Origin: Oscillospiraceae bacterium UBA1230
GTDB lineage: Bacteria; Bacillota; Clostridia; Oscillospirales; Oscillospiraceae
Reading direction: 5' to 3'
DNA length: 12,856 nucleotides
Assembly (NCBI GenBank): GCA_002309395.1
Contig: DBWU01000039.1
Location: 1 to 12,856, forward strand
The position numbers were made by a program, and so were the translations under genes. This document shows, piece by piece, positions 1 to 6,542 of this stretch (the first letter of the stretch is position 1; each line of letters starts with the position of its first letter). Under the pieces are notes generated by a model that had not been told where the DNA came from, did not search any database, and saw nothing but the letters and a program-made list of their open reading frames with translations.

Positions 1-96
1 TCCCTTGCCATCGGCAAGGAGGGTCAAAACGCCCGTCTGGCGGCGCGGCTCACCGGGTATAAGATCGACATCAAGCCGGAATCCTTCCGGGATTGA
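1..96 (+). CDS. nusA: Transcription termination/antitermination factor NusA, C-terminal end (partial)
   Basis: The first 96 bases stay open in frame 1 and end at TGA, coding for the last 31 residues of a protein that begins outside the window. The segment reads SLAIGKEGQNARLAARLTGY and then KIDIKPESF. The IGKxGQNxRLAxxLTG pattern is the GxxG loop and following helix of the second KH domain of NusA, which binds RNA and RNA polymerase during pausing, termination and antitermination. The protein stops soon after KH2, as in Gram-positive NusA, and lacks the acidic C-terminal repeats of proteobacterial NusA. It lies 32 bases upstream of ylxR, as expected for the nusA operon of Bacillota. Identification rests on a short but very characteristic segment plus context. 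Confidence 0.93.
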   Translation, partial: SLAIGKEGQNARLAARLTGYKIDIKPESFRD

Positions 97-128
97 GTGC
101 ATAAAACCACGCGGGAGGGCTCTTTGAA

Positions 129-401
129 ATGCAAAAAGTAAAGAAACTCCCCCAACGGCAATGCGTCGGTTGCCGGGCGATGAAAGAGAAACGCTCGCTT
201 CTGCGCGTCGTGCGGACGCCGGACGGGACGATCGCGGCGGATCGGACGGGTAAGCTCTCCGGTCGGGGCGCGTATCTCTGCCCGGACGGCGCGTGCCTTG
301 CCAAGGCGCGCAAATCACGGGCGCTGGAACGGGCGCTGGAGACACAGATCCCCGACGCGGTATATGAGGCGCTGGAAGCACAGCTGGCGCAGGAGGCGTA
401 A
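129..401 (+). CDS. rnpM: YlxR family RNA-binding protein (RNase P modulator RnpM)
   Basis: This 90-aa basic protein belongs to the YlxR family (DUF448). Members bind RNA, and the Bacillus subtilis protein has been described as a modulator of RNase P (RnpM). The family hallmarks are visible: R10-Q-C12-V-G-C15-R near the start and GRGAYLC at residues 45-51, with a further Cys at 56. These cysteines may shape a small metal-binding or structural core, which is inference. ATG is preceded by a purine-rich GGGAGGG site. The gene sits 32 bases after nusA and one base before the ylxQ start, the usual nusA-ylxR-ylxQ-infB order, so it should be co-transcribed. Length is normal for the family. Confidence 0.95.
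   Translation: MQKVKKLPQRQCVGCRAMKEKRSLLRVVRTPDGTIAADRTGKLSGRGAYLCPDGACLAKARKSRALERALETQIPDAVYEALEAQLAQEA
391..396 (+). promoter_or_regulatory. Ribosome binding site deciding the ylxQ TTG start
   Basis: AGGAGG lies inside the last codons of rnpM, six bases before TTG at 403. The open frame runs further upstream, but earlier ATG codons (for example 298) lack a comparable site and would give a long overlap with rnpM. Translation from TTG also yields the family N-terminus (EEILSLIGLARKAG). Confidence 0.8.
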
Positions 402-402
402 G

Positions 403-834
403 TTGGAAGAGATCTTGTCGTTGATCGGTCTGGCGCGCAAGGCGGGCCGCGTTGCCGTGGGCGAAGAGGCGACCGGCGCGGCGGCGCGGGATAAGAAGGC
501 GCGGCTCCTGCTGGCAGCGGCGGACGCGGCGGATTCCTCTTCCCGTCGGGCATCGGTCTTTGCCGAGGCGGGCAAGTGTCCGCTTCTGACGGTGGCGCTT
601 ACAAAAGCCGAGCTGGGTCACGCGCTGGGATATGCCGACGTGGCGATGCTCGCCGTGACCGATTTCGGTTTTGCCGCCGCCATTGCCGGAAAACTGGCAT
701 CACGCGACGAGGCGTCTTACGGCGAAACGGCGCGCCATTTGGCGGCGCTTTCACAGCGTGCCCGGAAGCGGCGGCAAAAAAAACTGCGCCGGAACACCGG
801 TGCGTGTCCTGATAAGGGACGCAAGACAACGTAA
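403..834 (+). CDS. ylxQ: L7Ae/YlxQ-family RNA-binding protein with basic C-terminal tail
   Basis: A 143-aa protein of the ribosomal L7Ae/L30e/S12e/Gadd45 fold, the YlxQ (formerly RplGA) branch that recognises kink-turn RNA; its cellular role in Bacillota is unsettled. Residues 4-20 read ILSLIGLARKAGRVAVG, followed by the LLLAAADA strand and the LGxxLG-like and TDFGFA segments at about 71-91, all typical of the family. The core ends near residue 99; the rest is a Lys/Arg-rich tail (QRARKRRQKKLRR at 118-130) that makes the protein longer than the usual ~100 residues. TTG is chosen as start because of the AGGAGG six bases upstream and because it begins one base after the rnpM stop. It is 51 bases upstream of infB in the same operon. 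Confidence 0.9.
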   Translation: MEEILSLIGLARKAGRVAVGEEATGAAARDKKARLLLAAADAADSSSRRASVFAEAGKCPLLTVALTKAELGHALGYADVAMLAVTDFGFAAAIAGKLASRDEASYGETARHLAALSQRARKRRQKKLRRNTGACPDKGRKTT

Positions 835-871
835 CATCCGCGCACTTGCGGCGCGTTCGTATCACTGAGAT

Positions 872-877
872 GGAGGT
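872..877 (+). promoter_or_regulatory. Ribosome binding site for the infB TTG start
   Basis: GGAGGT lies eight bases before TTG at 886. No ATG or GTG in the same frame is nearby, and the IF2 N-terminal domain (KYRVHEVAKDFGV) begins only seven residues later, so TTG is the best start. Confidence 0.8.
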
Positions 878-885
878 GGCTCAAT

Positions 886-3261
886 TTGGGTAGCGCAGGC
901 AGCAAATACAGAGTACACGAGGTGGCGAAGGATTTCGGTGTGCCCACCAAGCAGATCACGGAGATCCTGACCCAATACGCCCAAACGCCGAAAAACCACA
1001 TGCAGGTGCTGGAGGACGCCGAGCTTTCGGTGATCTTCGAGTATCTCACACAGCATAACCAGATCGCCAGTATCGTGGAGATCTTTGCCGAGGGCGCCGC
1101 TCCCGGTGAGAAGAAAAAAGAAGAACCCGCGCCCCAGCCGGCGCCGGAGGCGGAGAAGAAGTCCGCGCCCGCGGCGGAGGCGTCCGGCGGCGCCGGCGCC
1201 GCCAAGAGCCCGGAGAAAAAACCGAAGGCGGAGCATACCCAGCCGGCGTCCCGCGTGCCCCAGACCAAGGTGGTGGATACCCGTAAGGCCGCCAACGTGA
1301 ATCTGGATAAGTACGACGAGCGCCTGCAGGATATGGCGGAAGGACGCAACGCCCGTATGGGCGGCGGTCGCCGGGATCAGCAGGTGCAGGGCAAAGAGAA
1401 ATTCCGCAACAGCCGCCAGCGGCAACAGGGCACCTTCGGCGCCAATAAGCGCCGGCAGGAGGAGGCCGACCGTATGCGCCGGCTCCAGCTTGAGATCATC
1501 AAAAAGACGCCCGTTACCGTGCAGATCCCGGACGAGATCAGCGTGGGCGAGTTGGCAAGCCGCATGAAAAAGACCGGCGCCGAGGTGGTCAAGTGCCTGA
1601 TGAAAAACGGCGTGCTGGCTTCTTTGAGCCAGATGATCGACTTCGATACCGCCGCCATCATCGCCGAGGAAATGGGCTGCCGGGTGGAAAAAGAAGTGGT
1701 GGTCACCATTGAGGAGCAGTTGATCGACGATCACCAGGACGCGGAAGAGGATCTGGTCCCCCGTGCGCCGGTGGTGGTGGTCATGGGTCACGTGGACCAC
1801 GGCAAGACCAGTTTGCTGGACTATATCCGCAATTCCCACGTGGCTTCCGGCGAGGCCGGCGGCATCACCCAGCACATCGGCGCCTATCAGGTGCAGGTGA
1901 ACGGCAAACCCATTACGTTTTTGGATACCCCCGGTCACGAGGCGTTCACCTCCATGCGCGCCCGGGGCGCCATGGTGACGGATATCGCGATTCTGGTGGT
2001 CGCCGCCGAGGACGGCATCATGCCCCAGACCATCGAGTCCATCAACCACGCCAAGGCGGCGGAGATCCCCATCATCGTCGCCATCAACAAGATGGATAAG
2101 CCGGAGGCAAATCCGGAGCGGATCAAACAACAGCTCACCGAATACGGTCTGGTGTGCGAGGAGTGGGGCGGCGACACCATCGTGTGTCCCATCTCCGCCA
2201 AGACCGGTATGGGTGTTGACACGCTGCTGGAAATGCTGACGCTGACCGCCGAGGTGGGTGAGCTGAAAGCCAACCCCAACCGCGCCGCACAGGGCACGGT
2301 GATCGAGGCGCGGCTGGACAAGGGTCGCGGCCCCGTGGCGACGCTGCTGGTGCAAAACGGCACCCTCAAACAGGGCGACATCATCATCGCCGGTACCGGC
2401 GTGGGTCGCGTGCGCGCCATGATCGGCGATCAGGGTCAGCGTATCACCTCCGCAGGACCCTCCGTGCCGGTGGAGATCACCGGATTGAGCGAGGCGCCGT
2501 CCGCCGGCGCCACCTTCAACGCCGTGGCGGATGAGAAGCTGGCGCGCGAGCTGGTGGAACAGCGCAAGGCGGAGGAGAAGGCCAAGGCCAACGCACCGGT
2601 CACCAAGGTGTCGCTGGAGGATCTGTTCAGCCAGATCCAGGCAGGCGAGATGAAGAATCTGAACCTGATCGTCAAGGCGGACGTACAGGGCAGCGTGGAG
2701 GCGGTACGCTCCTCGCTGGAAAAGATCAGCAACGACGAGGTGCGTGTGCGCGTTATCCACGGCGGCGTCGGCGCCATCAACGAATCCGACGTGATGCTGG
2801 CGGCTACCTCACAGGCGATCATCGTGGGCTTCAACGTTCGCCCCGACAACGCCGCCAGGGACAGCGCCGCCCGTTCCAACGTGGATATGCGGATGTACCG
2901 CGTGATCTACGACGCGATCAATGAGATCGAAGCCGCCATGAAGGGTATGCTCTCACCCAAGTTCCGGGAGCTGCTGCTGGGTCACGCCGAGGTGCGTCAG
3001 ACCTACAAAGTCTCCGGCGTGGGTACCGTGGCAGGCTGTTACGTGACAGACGGCAAGGTACAGCGCAAGGATTGCCAGGTGCGCCTGGTACGGGACGGCA
3101 TCGTGGTACACGAAGGCGTTCTGGCGTCGCTCCAGCGGTTCAAGGACTCCGTGAAGGAAGTGGTCGCCGGTTACGAGTGCGGTCTTTCCATCGAGAAGTT
3201 CAACGACATCAAGGAAGGCGACGTGATCGAAGCCTTTACCATGGAGGAGATCCAGCAATAA
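886..3261 (+). CDS. infB: Translation initiation factor IF-2
   Basis: A 791-aa GTPase that delivers initiator fMet-tRNA to the 30S subunit and promotes subunit joining. The layout is complete. An IF2N helical domain (about 7-55, KYRVHEVAKDFGV) is followed by a Pro/Ala/Lys/Glu-rich flexible linker (about 68-125), an Arg/Gln-rich basic stretch (about 155-205) and a second IF2N domain (about 208-260). The G domain has G1 GHVDHGKT at 301-308, G3 DTPGH at 347-351, G4 NKMD at 401-404 and G5 SAK at 437-439. Next come the beta-barrel domain II, the IF2-specific domain III (about 585-690) and the C-terminal fMet-tRNA-binding barrel, ending FTMEEIQQ. Length is ordinary for Clostridia. The start is TTG with a good ribosome binding site. 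It sits in the nusA operon between ylxQ and rbfA. No key residue is missing. Confidence 0.98.
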   Translation: MGSAGSKYRVHEVAKDFGVPTKQITEILTQYAQTPKNHMQVLEDAELSVIFEYLTQHNQIASIVEIFAEGAAPGEKKKEEPAPQPAPEAEKKSAPAAEASGGAGAAKSPEKKPKAEHTQPASRVPQTKVVDTRKAANVNLDKYDERLQDMAEGRNARMGGGRRDQQVQGKEKFRNSRQRQQGTFGANKRRQEEADRMRRLQLEIIKKTPVTVQIPDEISVGELASRMKKTGAEVVKCLMKNGVLASLSQMIDFDTAAIIAEEMGCRVEKEVVVTIEEQLIDDHQDAEEDLVPRAPVVVVMGHVDHGKTSLLDYIRNSHVASGEAGGITQHIGAYQVQVNGKPITFLDTPGHEAFTSMRARGAMVTDIAILVVAAEDGIMPQTIESINHAKAAEIPIIVAINKMDKPEANPERIKQQLTEYGLVCEEWGGDTIVCPISAKTGMGVDTLLEMLTLTAEVGELKANPNRAAQGTVIEARLDKGRGPVATLLVQNGTLKQGDIIIAGTGVGRVRAMIGDQGQRITSAGPSVPVEITGLSEAPSAGATFNAVADEKLARELVEQRKAEEKAKANAPVTKVSLEDLFSQIQAGEMKNLNLIVKADVQGSVEAVRSSLEKISNDEVRVRVIHGGVGAINESDVMLAATSQAIIVGFNVRPDNAARDSAARSNVDMRMYRVIYDAINEIEAAMKGMLSPKFRELLLGHAEVRQTYKVSGVGTVAGCYVTDGKVQRKDCQVRLVRDGIVVHEGVLASLQRFKDSVKEVVAGYECGLSIEKFNDIKEGDVIEAFTMEEIQQ

Positions 3262-3266
3262 ACGGT

Positions 3267-3305
3267 GTACGGGCGGAGCGTTTGCGTCCGCCCGTACTTT
3301 CACTT
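3267..3305 (+). terminator. Perfect 11-bp hairpin after infB with weak U-tract (attenuator or partial terminator)
   Basis: GTACGGGCGGA (3267-3277) and TCCGCCCGTAC (3287-3297) form a perfect inverted repeat around a nine-base loop, five bases after the infB stop. The following bases, TTTCACTTTAT, are T-rich but broken by C, A and C, so termination may be partial. Because rbfA follows only 33 bases later without an obvious promoter, I infer an operon-internal attenuator or a 3'-end stabiliser of the infB message rather than the operon end. Confidence 0.6.
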
Positions 3306-3330
3306 TATACCATGAAAGGAAGCGAGTCCT

Positions 3331-3717
3331 ATGGCATCCAATCGAATCGGGCGCATCAACGCCGAGATCCAGCAGGAGCTGTCCGCCCTGCTTCGCACCG
3401 TGAAAGATCCCCGTGTGAGCGGCGCTATGCTCACCGTGACACACGTGGATACCACCGGCGATCTGCGCTGCGCCCGGATCTATATCAGCGCGATGGACAG
3501 GACCAATGAAAAGGACCTCATGCGGGGACTCAAGTCCGCCGCGCCGTATCTGCGGCGTGAGCTGGGCAGTCGCCTGGGTCTGCGCTATACGCCGGAGCTT
3601 CAGTTTTTCGCCGATGATTCCATCGCCCACGGCGCACATATCCTGGAGATGCTCCACCACGTGAAGCCCGCCAATCCCGCCAATGCCGATATTGTATTGC
3701 CGGAGGATCAGAAATGA
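3331..3717 (+). CDS. rbfA: 30S ribosome-binding factor RbfA
   Basis: A 128-aa single KH-like domain protein that binds the 30S subunit near the 5' region of 16S rRNA and is needed for late 30S maturation and cold adaptation. The N-terminal RIGRINAEIQQELSALL helix, the KDPRV turn (residues 25-29), the alternating strand with DLRCARIYISAM, and the LGLRYTPELQFFADDS segment are all family signatures. The start ATG has AAAGGA ten bases upstream. Its stop overlaps the next start (ATGATGA), indicating translational coupling to nrnA. Order infB-rbfA-nrnA-truB is standard in Bacillota. Length is normal. Confidence 0.97.
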   Translation: MASNRIGRINAEIQQELSALLRTVKDPRVSGAMLTVTHVDTTGDLRCARIYISAMDRTNEKDLMRGLKSAAPYLRRELGSRLGLRYTPELQFFADDSIAHGAHILEMLHHVKPANPANADIVLPEDQK

Positions 3718-4664
3718 TGACGATTCAGGAAACCGCCGCCTTTCTTAAGGCACAGGACGGTATACTGCTGTTGACCCACGTCCGCCCCGACGGCGACACC
3801 GTGGGCAGCGCCGCGGCGCTGTGTCAGGCGCTGCGCGATCTGGGGAAAACGGCGTATCTCCTCCCCAACCCGGAGCTGACCGCCACCTACGCCCCCTATG
3901 CCGCGCCGTATCTGGCGCCGGAGGGCTGGGAGCCGAGGTCTGTGGTGACGGCGGATATCGCCGATGCACATCTTCTGCCGGAAAACGCCCTCCCCTACGC
4001 CGACTCCATCGCCCTCGCCATCGACCATCACAGCTCTCACCGCCCCTTCGCGCCGCGGATCTGTCTGGACGGCGAGGCGGCGGCGGCTGGCGAGGTGGTC
4101 TATGAGATCGTCCGGCTGTTGACGCCCATCACGCCCCGGATCGCCCTGCCGCTCTACGTGGCGATCTCCACCGACACGGGCTGTTTCGTGTATTCCAACA
4201 CCACCGCCGCTACCCACCGGATCGCCGCGGCGCTGTTGGAGGTGCTGGATGCGGCGCAGGTGGCGACGGTGAACAAGACTCTGTTCCGCACGAAGAGCAA
4301 GACCCGTCTTGCCATGGAAAGCCGCATGATATCCGGCATGACGCTCCATGACGGCGGACGGGTGGCGGTGATGGAGATCCCCCTCGCCTTACGGGAGGAG
4401 CTCCACGCCACGGAAGCGGACGTTGAAGATCTCGCCTCCCTCGTCTCCCAGGTAGAGGGCGTGGATTGCGGCATTACCCTGCGGGAGCTTCGGCCGGGCG
4501 TTGTGAAGATCTCCGTGCGCTCCGGCTTCCGGATCAACGCCTCCGACGTGTGCGCCCGGCTGGGCGGCGGAGGACACCGCGGCGCCGCCGGCGCGACGGT
4601 GGAAGGCACTCTGCCTGAGGTGAAGGACGCCATTTTGGCCGCTGTGGCGGCGGAGGAGGCATAG
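3714..4664 (+). CDS. nrnA: DHH/DHHA1 phosphoesterase, NrnA-type oligoribonuclease/pAp phosphatase
   Basis: A 316-aa cytosolic Mn-dependent phosphoesterase of the RecJ-like DHH superfamily. NrnA homologues degrade 2-5 nt RNA fragments and dephosphorylate pAp to AMP. Metal-binding motifs are intact: HVRPDGDTVGS at 22-32, the Asp in ADIAD at 81, IDHH at 103-106, and TDTG at 153-156. The C-terminal DHHA1 substrate domain carries LGGGGHRGAAGA from residue 283. Start at 3714 (ATG within ATGATGA, four bases overlapping rbfA) has GGAGG seven bases upstream; the ATG at 3717 is an equally plausible start one codon later. The gene ends on the base before the truB start. Position between rbfA and truB is common in Bacillota. 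Exact substrate preference (nanoRNA, pAp, c-di-nucleotide products) cannot be read from sequence. Confidence 0.93.
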   Translation: MMTIQETAAFLKAQDGILLLTHVRPDGDTVGSAAALCQALRDLGKTAYLLPNPELTATYAPYAAPYLAPEGWEPRSVVTADIADAHLLPENALPYADSIALAIDHHSSHRPFAPRICLDGEAAAAGEVVYEIVRLLTPITPRIALPLYVAISTDTGCFVYSNTTAATHRIAAALLEVLDAAQVATVNKTLFRTKSKTRLAMESRMISGMTLHDGGRVAVMEIPLALREELHATEADVEDLASLVSQVEGVDCGITLRELRPGVVKISVRSGFRINASDVCARLGGGGHRGAAGATVEGTLPEVKDAILAAVAAEEA

Positions 4665-5528
4665 ATGGCGGACGGCATCTTGCTCGTGGACAAGCCGGCA
4701 GGCTGGACGTCTATGGACGTGTGCGCCAAACTGCGTGGCATTTTGCAGACCAGGCGGATCGGTCACGCCGGAACGCTGGACCCGATGGCCACCGGCGTTC
4801 TGCCGGTGTTCGCAGGGCAGGCGACACGCGCCGTCAGCTTTGCCGAGGGCGGCGAGAAGATCTATGAGGCGGTACTGCGCCTCGGCACCGTGACGGACAC
4901 GCAGGATACCTCCGGCACGGTACTGGCGCAACACGCCGTGAGCGTCACTCCGGCACAGCTTGAGGACGTCCTTTCACGGTTTCGGGGGGAGATCGACCAG
5001 ATACCGCCCATGTACAGCGCCATCAAGATCAACGGGCAGAAGCTCTATGATCTGGCGCGAAAGGGACGCGAGGTATCCCGCCAGCCGCGGCGGATCACCG
5101 TGTTCGCGCTGGAGCTGACACAGCAGCTCTCCCCCACCGACTTTGCCCTGCGGATCCACTGCTCGAAAGGCACCTACGTTCGCACGCTCTGCCACGATAT
5201 CGGCGCGGCGCTGGGATGCGGCGGCTGTATGGCGTCCCTTCGGCGCACCATGGCGGCGGGGTTTTATCTCAAAGACTGCCACACGCTGTCCCAAATCGAG
5301 GCGGAAGGCGCCGCCCTTTTGCTGCCGGTGGATTCCCTCTTCAGCGCCTACGGCGCCTACCGCATCGCCTCGCCGCGGCAGGAACAGCTTTGCCGCAACG
5401 GCAATCCCTTTTCCGCGGAGGGGGAGGAAGGCGTGTACCGCGTCTACGGCGCGGACGGGACGTTTTTGTGTTTGAGCCGCCTGGAAAACGGCGTGATGAC
5501 TTCGCTGAAAAACTTTTTCGGAGCGTGA
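4665..5528 (+). CDS. truB: tRNA pseudouridine(55) synthase TruB
   Basis: A 287-aa enzyme that isomerises U55 in the T-loop of tRNAs to pseudouridine. The N-terminal GILLVDKPAGWTSMDV and the catalytic motif GHAGTLDPMATGVLPV, with nucleophile Asp39, are intact. So are PPMYSAIKINGQKLYDLARKG and the CSKGTYVRTLCHDIG motif that shapes the active site. The C-terminal part (about 225-287) fits the small RNA-binding domain of bacterial TruB. The ATG begins immediately after the nrnA stop, with GGAGGAGG just before it in the end of nrnA, so translation is coupled. It is followed six bases later by ribF, the usual truB-ribF pair. Nothing is missing. Confidence 0.97.
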   Translation: MADGILLVDKPAGWTSMDVCAKLRGILQTRRIGHAGTLDPMATGVLPVFAGQATRAVSFAEGGEKIYEAVLRLGTVTDTQDTSGTVLAQHAVSVTPAQLEDVLSRFRGEIDQIPPMYSAIKINGQKLYDLARKGREVSRQPRRITVFALELTQQLSPTDFALRIHCSKGTYVRTLCHDIGAALGCGGCMASLRRTMAAGFYLKDCHTLSQIEAEGAALLLPVDSLFSAYGAYRIASPRQEQLCRNGNPFSAEGEEGVYRVYGADGTFLCLSRLENGVMTSLKNFFGA

Positions 5529-5534
5529 ATCACT

Positions 5535-6434
5535 TTGAACAACGATACAACCGTGATCGCCCTCGGCTTTTTCGACGGCGTACATCTGGGGCACGGGGCG
5601 TTGCTGCGCCGCACCTGTGAGGTCGCCGGGGCGCTGGGCGCCGTGCCCGGCGCGTTTACCTTCGACCGGCCGCCGAAGGCGGTGGTCACCGGCGCGGCGG
5701 TACCGCTGATCAACACGGTGGACGACCGGATCGACCTGATGCGCCGGCTGTACGGCATCGTACGCGTGACGGCGGCGCCCTTCGACCACTCCATGATGAC
5801 CCGGAGCCGGGAATCGTTCCTGGATCTTCTGCGTGAGGAGTACGGCGCCGTCCATCTGGTCGCCGGACACGACTACCGTTTCGGTCACCGCAACGAGGGA
5901 ACGCCGGCGTTTTTGCAGGAATACTGCGCCCGGCACGGTCTGGGCTGTGACATCATTCCCCGTGTGGAGGTGGACGGCATCACCGTCAGCTCCACTCATA
6001 TCCGCGCGCTGCTGCGTGCCGGCGAGGTGGAGCAGGCGGCGCGGTTTTTAGGGCATCCTCACTGCCTGCGGCAGACCGTGTGCCACGGCAGACGTCTGGG
6101 CAGCACCATAGGCGTGCCGACGGTGAATATCAAGCCGCCGGAAGGCGTACTGCTTCCTGCCGGCGGCGTATACCTCAGCCGCGCGGTAACGCCGGAGGGG
6201 CTGGTACTGCCGGGGGTGACCAACGTGGGCACGCGGCCCACCGTGTCCGACACGCAGGAGACGTGGGTGGAGACACACCTGCTGTCCTTCTCCGGCGACC
6301 TCTACGGTCAGCCGCTGCGTCTGGAGTTTCTCCGCCGGGTGCGTCCGGAGCGGCGGTTTGAATCCGTTGAAGCGCTCCAGCGGCAACTCGAAGCGGATAT
6401 CGCCGCGGCACAGGCGTATTTCGCACAGGGATAA
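5535..6434 (+). CDS. ribF: Bifunctional riboflavin kinase/FAD synthetase RibF
   Basis: A 299-aa cytosolic enzyme making FMN from riboflavin and then FAD from FMN. The N-terminal nucleotidylyltransferase half shows GFFDGVHLGH at 11-20, AGHDYRFGH at 110-118 and SSTHIR at 152-157. The C-terminal flavokinase half shows GRRLGSTIGVPTVNI starting at 185 and GVTNVGTRPTV near 230. Start is uncertain. TTG at 5535 is preceded by a weak GGAG eleven bases upstream; GTG at 5553 would begin just four codons before the GFFDG motif. Either way the N-terminus is shorter than in Escherichia coli RibF, whose first strand is preceded by an extra ~15 residues. It is the last gene of the nusA-infB operon here and is followed by a strong terminator; rpsO, a frequent downstream neighbour, is absent. 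Confidence 0.95.
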   Translation: MNNDTTVIALGFFDGVHLGHGALLRRTCEVAGALGAVPGAFTFDRPPKAVVTGAAVPLINTVDDRIDLMRRLYGIVRVTAAPFDHSMMTRSRESFLDLLREEYGAVHLVAGHDYRFGHRNEGTPAFLQEYCARHGLGCDIIPRVEVDGITVSSTHIRALLRAGEVEQAARFLGHPHCLRQTVCHGRRLGSTIGVPTVNIKPPEGVLLPAGGVYLSRAVTPEGLVLPGVTNVGTRPTVSDTQETWVETHLLSFSGDLYGQPLRLEFLRRVRPERRFESVEALQRQLEADIAAAQAYFAQG

Positions 6435-6443
6435 AACGGTTTT

Positions 6444-6478
6444 CGGGTCGGGAAATTTTGTTTCCCGACCCGTTTTTT
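6444..6478 (+). terminator. Intrinsic terminator closing the nusA-infB-ribF operon
   Basis: CGGGTCGGGAAA (6444-6455) and TTTCCCGACCCG (6461-6472) make a perfect 12-bp stem with a five-base loop TTTTG, followed directly by six T. It starts ten bases after the ribF stop. This is a classical rho-independent terminator and separates the housekeeping operon from spoIIE. Confidence 0.95.
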
Positions 6479-6484
6479 CTATTA

Positions 6485-6519
6485 CCCGACCGTATTCGAC
6501 GCCCCTTTGCCCGTACAAT
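6485..6519 (+). promoter_or_regulatory. Putative spoIIE promoter with Spo0A-box-like element
   Basis: TACAAT at 6514-6519 resembles a sigma-A -10 hexamer; there is no good TTGACA upstream, as expected for an activator-dependent promoter. TTCGACG (6495-6501) matches the reverse 0A box (TTCGACA) at six of seven bases, and a weaker CCCGACC lies exactly 10 bp upstream (6485-6491). In Bacillus subtilis spoIIE is transcribed by sigma-A RNA polymerase with phosphorylated Spo0A. The predicted start, near 6526, would leave only about 17 bases of leader, so the exact -10 is uncertain. Confidence 0.35.
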
Positions 6520-6542
6520 AGGAGCAAAGGAGGACAAGCCGT

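Noticed and set aside
835..885. Short GC-rich inverted repeat (CGCGC/GCGCG) between ylxQ and infB
   Set aside because: Only a five-base stem with no T-run; not a credible terminator.
1186..1203. Perfect 18-bp palindrome GGCGGCGCCGGCGCCGCC
   Set aside because: It encodes Gly/Ala in the low-complexity IF-2 linker. Repeated GGC/GCC codons produce such palindromes by chance.
862..2760. 632-codon open frame on the minus strand opposite infB
   Set aside because: It is the antisense shadow of a GC-rich, unambiguous IF-2 gene. Its His/Leu/Gly-rich composition shows no domain and it lacks independent gene signals.
4974..5999. 341-codon minus-strand frame across truB and ribF
   Set aside because: It spans the junction of two certain genes on the opposite strand and has no recognisable motif.
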